Shown here: positions 1 through 8,597 of the stretch, one piece after another
Position numbering within the stretch: the stretch's first letter is position 1
Layout of the letters: each line of letters opens with the position of its first letter
DNA from: Bifidobacterium anseris
GTDB taxonomy: Bacteria > Actinomycetota > Actinomycetes > Actinomycetales > Bifidobacteriaceae
Direction: 5' to 3'
Assembly: GCF_002860345.1 (NCBI RefSeq)
Contig: NZ_NMYC01000001.1
Coordinates: forward strand, 744,001 to 808,000
DNA: 64,000 nucleotides
Translations under genes and position numbers: made by a program
The notes under the pieces: model-generated
What the model saw: the letters and a program-made list of their open reading frames with translations, nothing else
The model's database searches: none
What the model was told of the DNA's origin: nothing

Positions 1-442
1 CCATCATCGCGTCCTTGGCGACCTTCCAGCTGGGCATGTGCCGCTCGTCGGTGTGGAACAGCTCGGCGAGGTTGGTGCGGAACGCCTGCGAGTACATGAC
101 GCCGCCGGTGACGCCAGAGGACATGAGCGCGCGGAACGACCGGTAGGTCACGGGCACCGACGCGATGTCGCACTGTTCGTAGACGGTGCCGGGTCCGTAG
201 GTGATGAGCGGGTCGTCGCCGCGCAGCGAGCCGTCGAGCGTCGGGTATTCGCACAGCGTCATCGCGCCGCATTGCATGCACTGTTCGAAGACGCGGCCGC
301 CGGGCAGCGTGACACCGGTGTCGAACTCGCAGTCGTAGTTGTAGTGGGCGAGCGACGACGATGGGATGAACCCGAACATCTGCGGACCTTGCGTGTCGAG
401 TCCGTGCAGCGGCGCTCCACATACGCACTGTCTCCTGACCAA
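1..442 (-). CDS. Hypothetical Cys-rich protein, 3' part outside window
   Basis: The reading frame runs off the left edge, leaving about 147 N-terminal residues. I start it at the TTG at 442 because a strong SD (AAGGAGG) lies 5 nt upstream; no ATG fits as well. The protein begins MVRRQCVCGAPLHG and carries a C-x-C pair near residue 6, a single Cys near 38, a CMQC (CxxC) near 55 and further Cys residues near 64 and 90. This is a spacing typical of a small zinc-ribbon-like fold. No family is recognised and the function is unknown. A Zur-like operator overlaps its likely promoter, so a link to metal homeostasis is possible. The opposite-strand frame over the same bases is Arg-rich and looks like a shadow. 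Confidence 0.6.
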   Translation of the reverse strand, partial: MVRRQCVCGAPLHGLDTQGPQMFGFIPSSSLAHYNYDCEFDTGVTLPGGRVFEQCMQCGAMTLCEYPTLDGSLRGDDPLITYGPGTVYEQCDIASVPVTYRSFRALMSSGVTGGVMYSQAFRTNLAELFHTDERHMPSWKVAKDAMM

Positions 443-749
443 GCCTACCTCCTTCACCGGCCGACGACCGTAGGGGCATTATCCCTGTGACCCGCCTTTT
501 GAGAAAATGATTATCAGCCTCCAGCAGAACAGGGAGCTCAATAGTCATCTTTTGCCATCTGTGATGGGTTTAGTATAGCATTCTGTTCTCTGATAGCGAA
601 CTGCACACGTTGATCGCGACACGCTCGCGACGGCGTCCGCAGGCGTGCTGCAGACGCTTACGTAACCGTAGGAAGCACGGTCGTGCGACGGCTACGGCAG
701 GGCGCATCGCGCATGGTTTTTGTATCAGCGACCGAGTAATCGTATATCT
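443..749. other. 307-bp intergenic region between divergent genes
   Basis: This region holds the promoter and Zur-like box of the left gene, and an AT-richer stretch around 560-600 (GTATAGCATTC) that could be a promoter for either direction. A compact nested hairpin spans 666-697: outer arms CCGTAG/CTACGG, inner GCAC/GTGC. The acyl-CoA ligase on the right has no clear SD. Its start is preceded by TAATCG 7 nt upstream, a weak fit to the leaderless pattern seen elsewhere in the window. Confidence 0.5.
502..516 (-). promoter_or_regulatory. Zur/Fur-like operator overlapping a -10 box
   Basis: On the plus strand the site reads AGAAAATGATTATCA. It differs at two of 15 positions from TGAAAATGATTTTCA, the Zur-box form I recall from actinobacteria. 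On the minus strand it contains GATAAT (515-510), a good -10 hexamer about 70 nt upstream of the TTG start, so a bound repressor would cover the promoter. No good -35 is present at 17 nt. Confidence 0.45.
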
Positions 750-2627
750 ATGAGCGAAGACAACATCAAGCGCGTCGGACGCGCCGACGACGAAGTCACG
801 AACGCGACGACGATCGTCAAGGAATATACGACCCCGCTGCACGAACCGATCGATCCGGACATCAACCTGTTCGATTTCCTCGCCCGTCGCGCCGAGCGCG
901 ACGCGGACGGCTCGATGGTGTGCTATAAGGACGACGCCGGCGCTTGGCAGACGTTCTCGGCCGCCGAGTTCCGCGACAAGGTCATCCAGATCGCGAAGGG
1001 ACTCATCGGATGGGGCGCGCGCCCGGGCGAATCAATCGCGATCATCGCGCACACCCGCTGGGAATGGGTCGCGCTCGACCTGGCGATCATGGCGATCGGC
1101 TGCGTGACAGTCCCCGTCTACGAGACGAACTCCCCCGCGCAGATCCGCACCGTCTTCAACGACGCGTCGGTCGTGCTCGCGTTCGCCGAGGACGACGGCC
1201 AGCGCGACAAGGTCGAGTCCATCAACGCCGACGTCGCATCGCTGCGCGCGACCTACATCATCGAATCTGACGCCGTCGACGCAATCATCGCCTTCGGCGC
1301 GCATGTCGGCGACGACGAATTCGAGAAGCGGCGTAAGGCTGCGCATGGCGAGACGCTCGCGACGATCATCTACACCTCCGGATCGACCGGCACGCCCAAG
1401 GGCATTGAGATCAGCCACCGCGGCATGGCCGCCGAATGCATGCATGCGCTGCAGTACATGCCGCGCGCGATCGACATCCCCGACCGCCGTCTGCTGCTGT
1501 TCCTGCCGATGTCGCACGTCTTCGCGCGATTCATGACGATCGTCGCCTTCGCCGGCACGCTCACGCTCGGCCTGAGCAGCAACATGAAGACGATCATCAA
1601 GGACTTCGAATCCTTCGGCCCGACGCTGCTGCTCGCCGTGCCACGTGTGTTCGAGAAGGTGTACAACGCCGCCTCGCAGCGCGCCGGCAGCGGCTTCGCC
1701 GGACGCATGTTCCTGCGCGGCGTCAAGGCGGCGCAGAACTGGTCGTCCTACGAGCAGTCGGGCGAGAAGATGCCGCTGTCGGTCAGGATGAGGCACGCGT
1801 TCTACGATCGTGTCGTCTACAGGAAGATCCGCACCGTCTTCGGCCCGAATGCCGACTTCGCGATCACCGGCGGCGCGCCGATGGATCCCGACCTCGCGCA
1901 CTTCTACAACGGCATCGGCATGCCGCTGCTCGAGGGCTACGGCATGACCGAGACCTGCGGACCGGTGAGCGTGAGCCTGCCGGAGAACAACCACATCGGC
2001 ACGATCGGCCAGCCGCTGTGCGGAACGACGGTCGGCATCGCCGAGGACGGCGAGCTGTGCTTCCGCGGCGCGAGCGTGTGCATGGGCTACCACAACCAAC
2101 CGGAGGTCACCGCGCAGCAGATCACCGACGGATGGCTGCACACCGGCGATCTCGGCGACGTCGACGAGGACGGCTTCATCACGCTCACCGGACGCAAGAA
2201 GGACCTCATCATCACCGCCGGCGGCAAGAACGTCTCCCCCGGCCAGCTCGAGACGACGGTCATGACGTCGCCGGTCGTCGCGCAGTGCCTCGTCATCGGC
2301 GACCGCAAGCCGTTCATCGCCGCACTTATCACGCTCGACCTCGACGACGCGAACGCATGGCTCACGTCGCAGGGCGCCGCGCCGGCCGCCTCCCTCGAGG
2401 AGCTGTCGAAGAACCCGATCGTCTACGCCGAGGTCGAACGCATCGTCAACAAGGCGAATGAAGGCGTCTCGCGCGCCGAATCGATCCGCAAGTTCGAGAT
2501 TCTGCCCGACGAGTTCACGCAGGACAACGGCATGATCACGGCGAGCCTCAAGACGCGCCGCAAGCAGATCATCGACCACTACCGCAAGCTCATCGACACG
2601 GTCATCTACGTGCCGCGCAAGAAGTAA
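750..2627 (+). CDS. Long-chain fatty acid-CoA ligase (AMP-binding)
   Basis: 625 aa when started at MSEDNIKRV. It activates fatty acids to acyl-CoA through an acyl-adenylate. The AMP-binding P-loop reads TIIYTSGSTGTPKG (near residue 210). The adenylation motif YGMTETCGP is near 400, and the hinge and C-terminal lid motif WLHTGDLG..GRKKDLIITAGGKN is near 465-495. Length is typical of bacterial long-chain ligases. Bifidobacteria have no beta-oxidation, so its likely role is incorporating exogenous fatty acids into lipids. The ATG at 750 has no convincing SD; an in-frame start 10 codons upstream is less likely. It converges with the MFS gene across a strong shared terminator. Confidence 0.88.
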   Translation: MSEDNIKRVGRADDEVTNATTIVKEYTTPLHEPIDPDINLFDFLARRAERDADGSMVCYKDDAGAWQTFSAAEFRDKVIQIAKGLIGWGARPGESIAIIAHTRWEWVALDLAIMAIGCVTVPVYETNSPAQIRTVFNDASVVLAFAEDDGQRDKVESINADVASLRATYIIESDAVDAIIAFGAHVGDDEFEKRRKAAHGETLATIIYTSGSTGTPKGIEISHRGMAAECMHALQYMPRAIDIPDRRLLLFLPMSHVFARFMTIVAFAGTLTLGLSSNMKTIIKDFESFGPTLLLAVPRVFEKVYNAASQRAGSGFAGRMFLRGVKAAQNWSSYEQSGEKMPLSVRMRHAFYDRVVYRKIRTVFGPNADFAITGGAPMDPDLAHFYNGIGMPLLEGYGMTETCGPVSVSLPENNHIGTIGQPLCGTTVGIAEDGELCFRGASVCMGYHNQPEVTAQQITDGWLHTGDLGDVDEDGFITLTGRKKDLIITAGGKNVSPGQLETTVMTSPVVAQCLVIGDRKPFIAALITLDLDDANAWLTSQGAAPAASLEELSKNPIVYAEVERIVNKANEGVSRAESIRKFEILPDEFTQDNGMITASLKTRRKQIIDHYRKLIDTVIYVPRKK

Positions 2628-2659
2628 GCGCGCAGGCGACATCCGCTTGTCGTCGACGC

Positions 2660-2709
2660 CATATGCGAAGGCGCGCGGGTCCAGATGGGCCCGCGCGCCT
2701 TCGCATATG
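2660..2709. terminator. Bidirectional terminator (20-bp perfect stem)
   Basis: Arms 2660-2679 and 2690-2709 are perfectly complementary (start CATATGCGAAGG) around a 10-nt loop. It sits between the converging ligase and MFS genes. There is no strong U-tract, but stem length and position support termination in both directions. Confidence 0.85.
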
Positions 2710-2730
2710 TGTAGCTGCAGACGCCGACGG

Positions 2731-4290
2731 TCAGCGGCGGAGCATGCGCTGCGAGCGGCGGCGGAAGGCGGCGAACAGCATGCACCACGAGGCCACGACG
2801 ATAAGCAGCATGAGCGCGAAGGTCCACATGCCGCCGACCGCAGTCGCATGGGCGAAGCGCGGCGTGCCCTGAACACCCTCCCCCGCCTGCGCAATCGCGA
2901 ACACCGTCGAGAAGAGCGTCGTGCCGGCGGCGCCGCCGAACTGCAGCGACGTGTTGAACACGGCGTTGCCGTCGGGGGAGAATTCGGGCGCGACGTCGTG
3001 CAACGCCGAGGTTAGGATGTTCGAATAGCCGAGCGCGTAGCCCACGCCGAACACGAAATACAGTCCGGCGAGCAGCGCTGGCGTCATATGCATCGAGCAT
3101 GCGAGCATGAGCGCGAGCGCCACGATGCATGCGGCGAACGCGCACAGGATCGGCCGCGTCGCGCCGTAGCGGTCGTAGAACATGCCGCCGACCGGCGCGA
3201 AGAACGCGCCGATGAGCGCGCCCGGCAGCACGAGCAGGCCGGCGACGAGCGCCGTCGTGCCGAGCGAGAGCTGCGCGAGGTTCGTGATGACGTAGCCGAA
3301 GCCGATGCCGACCATGGGCATGAGCAGGTAGGCGGCCAGATGGAACAGGACGACGCGGTCGCGCATCCACCCCAGACGGATGAGCGGCGAATACGAGCGC
3401 CGCGTCGACCACACGAAGAACACGAGGGACGCGACGCCGACGACGAGCGCGACCGACGCGACGATGATGGTGGAGACGACGCGCCTGCCGGACACGGCGT
3501 CGCTGACGGCGACGCCCGCCTGATTGATCGCGAGGATGAGCGACGCCAGTCCGACGACGATCGCGAGGAACTGCAACGGGTTGAGTTTGACTTCCTCGAG
3601 CGGCCTGCGCTGGCGGATGCAGATCAGGCCGATCGGCAGCGAGACGAGCAGCACGACGGGGATGACGAAGACGAAGATGCTGCGCCACGGCAGCACGCTC
3701 GTCACGGCGCCGCCGACCGTCGGGCCGATCGCCGGCGCGACGGTGATGACGAGGGAGCCGACGCCCATGAGTCTGCCGACCTTCGCGCGTGGCGACTGCT
3801 GCAGGATGATGTTCATCATCAGCGGCGTCGCGACGCCCGATCCGACGCCCTGGATGACGCGCGCGAGCAGGATGACGGCGAAATTAGACGTGAAGATCAT
3901 GATCGCCGAGCCGACGACGGCGAGGACGACGGCGGCCACGAAGGTCGAACGCATCGTGAAACGGCGGTTGAGGTACGAGGACAGCGGCATCGTGACGCCG
4001 ACCGACAGCAGGTAGATCGTCGTGATCCACTGCACGGTCGCCATGTCGACGCCGAATTCCTCCATGAGCTGCGGGAACAGCACCGTCATGACCGTTTCGG
4101 TGAGGATGCCGATGAACGCGAGCGAACCCACCGCCACGATCGAGCCGATGAGGCGGCGCGGGATACGTTCGTCGGCCGCGTTCGGGGTGGTGCGGACGGC
4201 CTCTTGCGCTGCGGTGGTGGCGACGTTCGGGTTCCCTTCGCGCTCGGCGGTGTCGGTGAGTTTCGTCTGTTTCACGCTCAAAACGGGCAT
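2731..4290 (-). CDS. MFS multidrug efflux transporter (DHA2/EmrB-QacA type)
   Basis: About 519 aa, with 13-14 hydrophobic segments beginning at residue ~45 (IVAVGSLAFIGILTETVMTV). It is a proton-driven drug exporter by family. The stretch RVIQGVGSGVATPLMMNIIL is the conserved motif C-like region of DHA2 exporters. The start is uncertain: the ATG at 4290 is only 1 nt from AAGGAG, whereas a TTG at 4281 lies 10 nt from the same SD and may be the true start. The frame is open further upstream through a leader hairpin but has no SD there. It is a single gene with its own leader. Substrate is unknown. Confidence 0.85.
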   Translation of the reverse strand: MPVLSVKQTKLTDTAEREGNPNVATTAAQEAVRTTPNAADERIPRRLIGSIVAVGSLAFIGILTETVMTVLFPQLMEEFGVDMATVQWITTIYLLSVGVTMPLSSYLNRRFTMRSTFVAAVVLAVVGSAIMIFTSNFAVILLARVIQGVGSGVATPLMMNIILQQSPRAKVGRLMGVGSLVITVAPAIGPTVGGAVTSVLPWRSIFVFVIPVVLLVSLPIGLICIRQRRPLEEVKLNPLQFLAIVVGLASLILAINQAGVAVSDAVSGRRVVSTIIVASVALVVGVASLVFFVWSTRRSYSPLIRLGWMRDRVVLFHLAAYLLMPMVGIGFGYVITNLAQLSLGTTALVAGLLVLPGALIGAFFAPVGGMFYDRYGATRPILCAFAACIVALALMLACSMHMTPALLAGLYFVFGVGYALGYSNILTSALHDVAPEFSPDGNAVFNTSLQFGGAAGTTLFSTVFAIAQAGEGVQGTPRFAHATAVGGMWTFALMLLIVVASWCMLFAAFRRRSQRMLRR

Positions 4291-4299
4291 GCTCCTTCC

Positions 4300-4336
4300 C
4301 GTTTCTGCGCACCCCGCGACGGGGAACGCAGAAACG
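4300..4336 (-). promoter_or_regulatory. Leader hairpin directly before the MFS ribosome site
   Basis: Arms CGTTTCTGCG and CGCAGAAACG (10 bp) enclose a second pair, CCCCG/CGGGG, around CGA. In the MFS transcript this structure ends immediately before GGGAAGGAG, so it could influence ribosome access. Alternatively, in DNA, it is a dyad operator for a local repressor. No U-tract follows, so it is not a simple terminator. Confidence 0.5.
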
Positions 4337-4408
4337 CCTCTGTCTGTGTTGCTGTTGCTGATCGCCGACAATGTCTGTCGATCGCCGGCGATGTCGCAGT
4401 CGTGACGA

Positions 4409-5824
4409 CTATCGATGATCGGCCGTGCCATCGCGCATCGGCGACGCGCCCGGTGCGCCCGCCCTGTGCAGGATCGAGCGGATGGCCTCGAGACGCGGCC
4501 CGAGCTCGTGCTCGTAGCCTCTGTCATTGGGATGATAGTACTCGCGTCCCACCAGTTCGTCAGGCATGTACTGCTGCGCGGCGACGGCGCCGGGGGCGTC
4601 GTGCGCGTACTGGTAGCCGCGGTGATTGCCCCAGCTCTCCATCAGCTTCGTCGGCGCGTTGCGCAGATGCAGCGGCACCTGCCCGATGCGGCCGGCATCG
4701 ACGTCCGCGAGCGCCGCGTCGATCGCCAGATAGCTCGCGTTCGACTTCGGCGCCGTCGCCACGGCAAGCGCGGCCTCCGAGAGGATGATCCTCGCCTCGG
4801 GCATGCCGATCATCGCCACCGCCTGCGCGGCGGCGACGGTGACCTGCAGGATCTGCGGCGCGGCCATGCCCACCTCCTCGGCGGCGGCGATCATGATGCG
4901 CCGGGCGATGAACCTCGGGTCCTCCCCCGCGCGGATCATCCGCGCCAGATAGTGCAGGGTGGCGTCCGGATCCGATCCTCGCATCGATTTGATGAACGCG
5001 GAGACGACGTCGTAGTGGTCGTCGCCGTCCTTGTCGTAGCGCACGGTGGCGGCGTCCATGACCTGCGCGACGACCTGCGGCGTGATGACCGGCTTGGACC
5101 TGTGTGACCCGCCTGCGGCATGCTGCGGCTCGTCGAGCGCGCCGGCGGCGGCCTCGAGTATCGTCAGCGATTTCCTTGCATCGCCGCCCGCCATGCGGAT
5201 GATGTCGTCGAGCGCCGCGTCGTCGAGCGTGACCTTGCCGTCGAGTCCGCGCGGGTCGTCGACGGCGCGCGTGACGACCTGTTTGAGTTCGTCCGCCTCG
5301 AGCGATTCGAGCTTGACGACGACCGAGCGGCTCAGCAGCGGCTTGATCACCGAGAAGCTCGGGTTTTCGGTCGTGGCCGCGATGAACGTGACGTCGCGGT
5401 TCTCGACGCTCGGCAGCAGTGCGTCCTGCTGGGATTTGGAGAAGCGATGCACCTCGTCGATGAACAGGGCCGTCTCCTTGCCTTCCGTCACGAGCCGTTC
5501 GTGGGCGCGCGCGAGCACGGCGCGCACGTCCTTGACGCCGGAGGTGACGGCGGACAGTTCCTCGAAGACACGTCCCGATTGCTGCGCGACGATATAGGCG
5601 AGCGTCGTCTTGCCCACGCCGGGCGGCCCGAACAGGATGATGGAGCTCGGCGCCGTCAACGATCCGCGCGACGCGGGGTCGGCGAGTCTGCGCAGCGGCG
5701 AGCCCTGCGCGAGTACGCGTCGCTGTCCGACGACGTCGTCGAGCGTCGTCGGACGCATCCGCACGGCGAGCGGCCGCACGAGTTCATCATCGGCATCGGC
5801 GGCCGAGAACAGGTCTTCCGTCAT
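4409..5824 (-). CDS. rarA: Replication-associated recombination protein A (MgsA/RarA)
   Basis: 471 aa AAA+ ATPase of the clamp-loader clade, acting at stalled replication forks. Visible: the N-terminal 'RPTTLDDVVGQ' segment, Walker A GPPGVGKT at residues 66-73, Walker B ALFIDEVHRF, sensor-1 region ATTENPSF, and the C-terminal tetramerisation part ending in NHRGYQYAHDAP, PDELVGREYYHPNDRGYE. The ATG at 5824 is preceded by TAGACT at 7 nt, predicting a leaderless mRNA; the GGAGG 2 nt before ATG is too close to be a normal SD. A LexA-type box sits over the presumed -35, implying SOS control. It is divergent from the helicase gene. Confidence 0.93.
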   Translation of the reverse strand: MTEDLFSAADADDELVRPLAVRMRPTTLDDVVGQRRVLAQGSPLRRLADPASRGSLTAPSSIILFGPPGVGKTTLAYIVAQQSGRVFEELSAVTSGVKDVRAVLARAHERLVTEGKETALFIDEVHRFSKSQQDALLPSVENRDVTFIAATTENPSFSVIKPLLSRSVVVKLESLEADELKQVVTRAVDDPRGLDGKVTLDDAALDDIIRMAGGDARKSLTILEAAAGALDEPQHAAGGSHRSKPVITPQVVAQVMDAATVRYDKDGDDHYDVVSAFIKSMRGSDPDATLHYLARMIRAGEDPRFIARRIMIAAAEEVGMAAPQILQVTVAAAQAVAMIGMPEARIILSEAALAVATAPKSNASYLAIDAALADVDAGRIGQVPLHLRNAPTKLMESWGNHRGYQYAHDAPGAVAAQQYMPDELVGREYYHPNDRGYEHELGPRLEAIRSILHRAGAPGASPMRDGTADHR

Positions 5825-5831
5825 GACCTCC

Positions 5832-5837
5832 AGTCTA
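5832..5837 (-). promoter_or_regulatory. -10 hexamer of rarA (TAGACT), leaderless spacing
   Basis: Minus-strand TAGACT is separated from the rarA ATG by 7 nt (GGAGGTC), so transcription should start at or next to the start codon. Confidence 0.6.
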
Positions 5838-5850
5838 ACGTCTTTTGCTT

Positions 5851-5864
5851 CGAACATTTGTTCG
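5851..5864. promoter_or_regulatory. LexA-type SOS box (CGAAC-N4-GTTCG)
   Basis: CGAACATTTGTTCG matches the actinobacterial/Gram-positive LexA operator CGAAC-N4-GTTCG exactly, and the dyad extends by one further base pair each side. It lies 13 bp upstream of the rarA -10, where a -35 would be, and 35 bp upstream of the helicase -10. Confidence 0.75.
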
Positions 5865-5899
5865 ACACGCCGTCGCTGCGGCCGCGCCGCGCCTCGCAT

Positions 5900-5905
5900 T
5901 AGACT
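5900..5905 (+). promoter_or_regulatory. -10 hexamer of the helicase gene (TAGACT)
   Basis: TAGACT is followed by 7 nt (GGACGAT) and then the ATG at 5913. This is the same geometry as divergent rarA, again predicting a leaderless transcript. Confidence 0.6.
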
Positions 5906-5912
5906 GGACGAT

Positions 5913-8480
5913 ATGACGGATGCAACGAAGTACGGTTCCCTCGGCGAGCTCGCGCCGAGCTGGGGTTCGCATATGGAGCCCCTGAGCGACGACGAGATCT
6001 ACGAGCGTTTCTTCACGTGGGTCAACGACGTCAAAGGCATCGAGCCATGGCCGCATCAGGAGGAGGCAATCATGGACCTGCTCGCCGGCGACCACGTGAT
6101 CCTCAACACGCCCACCGGCTCGGGCAAGTCGCTCGTGGCGCTCGGCATGCACTTCGCCGCGCTGTGCACCGGCAGGCGCTCCTACTACACGGCACCGATC
6201 AAGGCACTCGTCTCCGAGAAGTTCTTCGACCTCGTCGAGGTGTTCGGCCGCGACAACGTCGGCATGATCACCGGCGACTCCCACATCAACGCCGAGGCGC
6301 CGATCATCTGCTGCACGGCGGAGATCCTCGCGAACCAGGCGCTGCGCGAGGGCGTGCACGCGGACATCGGCTGCGTCGCGATGGACGAGTTCCATTTCTA
6401 CGGCGATCCCGAACGCGGCTGGGCGTGGCAGGTGCCGTTGCTCACACTGCCGCAGACGCAGTTCCTGCTGATGAGCGCCACGCTTGGCGACGTGTCCGCG
6501 ATTGCGGACAAGCTCGAGATGATGACCGACGCCGACGTCGACGTCATCGCCGATGCGCCGCGCCCGGTGCCCCTCTCCTACGAGTACACGCTCAACCCGC
6601 TCGAGAAGACCGTCGAACTGGCCATCGACAAGCATGAGACGCCGGTCTACGTCGTGCACTTCTCGCAGGACGCCGCCCTCGACACCGCGCAATCGCTCGC
6701 GAGCGCCGGCGTCTCCAGCAAGGAGCAGCGCAAGGCGATTGCCGAGGCCATCGCCGGCACGAAGTTCACGACGGCGTTCGGCAAGATCCTCAAGCGGCTG
6801 CTGTCCAACGGCGTCGGCATCCACCACGCCGGCATGCTCCCGCGCTACCGGCGTCTCGTCGAACAGCTCGCGCAGAAGGGCCTGCTGCCGGTGATCTGCG
6901 GCACCGACACGCTCGGTGTCGGCATCAACGTGCCGATCCATTCCGTCGTGCTCACCCAGCTCACGAAGTTCGACGGCTCGCATATGCGCCGTCTGCGCGC
7001 CCGCGAATTCCATCAGATCGCAGGCCGCGCCGGCCGCAGCGGCTTCGACACCGAGGGCCTCGTCATCGCCGAAGCTCCCGAATACGAGATCGAGAACGCG
7101 AAAGCCGTCGCGAAGGCCGGGGACGATCCGAAGAAGCTGCGCAAGATCAAACGCAAGAAGGCACCTGAGGGGTTCGTGACGTGGAACGAGCAGACCTTCG
7201 ACAAGCTGATCGACGCGGCCCCCGAGACGCTTGTCCCCCAGATGCGCATCACCCATGCGATGGTCCTCAACGAGGTCGAGCAGGGTGGAGACGCGCGCCG
7301 GCGCATCGATGCGCTCATCGACGACTCTCAGCAGACACCCGAGCAGAAGGACCAGCTGCACACGCGCGCCGACGAGATCTTCACGACGCTGTTCGACACC
7401 GACGTCATCGAGACCGAGGATCGCCCCGACGGTGGCAAGGACTACTACCTGACGGTGGACGTGCCACGCGATTTCGCGCTCGACCAGCCACTGAGCCCGT
7501 TCTTGCTCGCCGCGCTCGAACTGCTCGACCCGGACAGCGAGACCTACGCGCTCGACGTGATCTCGATGGTCGAGGCGACACTCGAGGATCCCAAGCAGGT
7601 GCTGCGCGCGCAGGAACGTCAAGCGCGCGACGCCGCGATGGCGGACATGAAGGCGGACGGCGTCGACTACGACGAGCGCATGGAACGCATCCAGGAGATC
7701 ACCTATCCGAAGCCTCTGGCACAGCTGCTCGACGCCGCCTTCGCCACGTACCGCCATGATGTGCCGTGGGCGAACGACTACTGGCTGCGCCCGAAGTCGG
7801 TCGTGCGCGACATGGTCGAGACGGCCTCCGACTTCACCGGATACATCACCCGCTACAACATCGCGCGGTCCGAGGGCACGCTGCTGCGCTACCTGTCCGA
7901 CGCCTACCGCGTGCTATCGCGCACGGTGCCCCCGGAGAAACGCGACGAGCGGCTCGACGACATCATCGCTTGGCTGCGCGTCGTCGTCCGTTCGATTGAT
8001 TCGAGCCTCGTGGACGAATGGGAGAACGCCGGGCGTCTCGACGCCGGCGAGGCGGCGACGCTCGCCGCGCCGGCCACGGCGGACGCCGTCGTCGAGGACC
8101 GCCGCGGCCTGACCGTGCTCGTGCGCAACGCGCTGTTCCGCCGCGTCCAGCTCATCGACCTCGACGATCCGGAGGCGCTCGGCGCGCTCGACAAGGATTG
8201 GCATTACGGCGTGCACGAATGGGAGGACGTGCTCGACGCGTTCTACGATGAGCACGAATACGTCGCCACCGACATGAAGGCGCGCAGCGGCGAGTTCTTC
8301 ATCATCGACGACCGCGACGAGAAGCGCGGCCACACGTGGACAGTGCGGCAGATCCTCGATGATTCCGACGGCGACCACGACTGGGCGATCACCGGCGTCG
8401 TCGATCTGGACGCCACGCAGGAGCAGGGCGAAGTCGTCTTCCGAGACTACAGCGTCAGGAACATGACCGAATCCGAGTGA
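5913..8480 (+). CDS. Ski2-like DEAD/DEAH-box helicase with C-terminal DUF3516
   Basis: 855 aa. Superfamily 2 RNA/DNA helicase. Motif I TPTGSGKS is at residues 66-73, Ia YTAPIKALVSEKF follows, motif II is DEFH (158-161), motif III SAT is at 188-190, and motif VI QIAGRAGRSG is in the second RecA domain. The long C-terminal half after the helicase core matches what I know as the actinobacterial DUF3516 architecture (for example YWLRPKSVVRDMVE). No SD precedes the ATG. The gene is probably monocistronic, ending at a weak hairpin. Its substrate is not established. Shared SOS-box promoter space with rarA suggests a genome-maintenance or RNA-quality role. Confidence 0.88.
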   Translation: MTDATKYGSLGELAPSWGSHMEPLSDDEIYERFFTWVNDVKGIEPWPHQEEAIMDLLAGDHVILNTPTGSGKSLVALGMHFAALCTGRRSYYTAPIKALVSEKFFDLVEVFGRDNVGMITGDSHINAEAPIICCTAEILANQALREGVHADIGCVAMDEFHFYGDPERGWAWQVPLLTLPQTQFLLMSATLGDVSAIADKLEMMTDADVDVIADAPRPVPLSYEYTLNPLEKTVELAIDKHETPVYVVHFSQDAALDTAQSLASAGVSSKEQRKAIAEAIAGTKFTTAFGKILKRLLSNGVGIHHAGMLPRYRRLVEQLAQKGLLPVICGTDTLGVGINVPIHSVVLTQLTKFDGSHMRRLRAREFHQIAGRAGRSGFDTEGLVIAEAPEYEIENAKAVAKAGDDPKKLRKIKRKKAPEGFVTWNEQTFDKLIDAAPETLVPQMRITHAMVLNEVEQGGDARRRIDALIDDSQQTPEQKDQLHTRADEIFTTLFDTDVIETEDRPDGGKDYYLTVDVPRDFALDQPLSPFLLAALELLDPDSETYALDVISMVEATLEDPKQVLRAQERQARDAAMADMKADGVDYDERMERIQEITYPKPLAQLLDAAFATYRHDVPWANDYWLRPKSVVRDMVETASDFTGYITRYNIARSEGTLLRYLSDAYRVLSRTVPPEKRDERLDDIIAWLRVVVRSIDSSLVDEWENAGRLDAGEAATLAAPATADAVVEDRRGLTVLVRNALFRRVQLIDLDDPEALGALDKDWHYGVHEWEDVLDAFYDEHEYVATDMKARSGEFFIIDDRDEKRGHTWTVRQILDDSDGDHDWAITGVVDLDATQEQGEVVFRDYSVRNMTESE

Positions 8481-8524
8481 GGCGCGCCCGCGTACAACGA
8501 TCGGTGTGCGCGACGACTGCAACG

Positions 8525-8574
8525 GCTGCTGCTGCAACAGCTACGAAGACTGGAACAGCTGCAACAGCGGCAGC
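8525..8574. terminator. Imperfect hairpin between convergent genes
   Basis: A low-complexity GCTGCTGCTGCAACAGCT arm (8525-8542) pairs imperfectly with 8557-8574 (5+4+5 bp with internal loops). This is the only structure in the 117-bp gap between helicase and PPK2 gene ends, so it is the best terminator candidate. Confidence 0.4.
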
Positions 8575-8597
8575 GGCGATCGGAGCGCGGACTCGGC

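Noticed and set aside
38-490. Plus-strand 150-codon ORF at the left edge
   Set aside because: Arg/Val/Ala-rich frame without SD, antisense to a frame that has AAGGAGG and ordered Cys motifs.
1032-2894. 620-codon minus-strand ORF across the acyl-CoA ligase
   Set aside because: Arg/Asp/Val-rich antisense shadow of a clear AMP-ligase gene, crossing its terminator hairpin.
8525-8574. Insertion-sequence end or coding microsatellite
   Set aside because: CTG/CAG-rich low complexity only; no flanking duplications or transposase.
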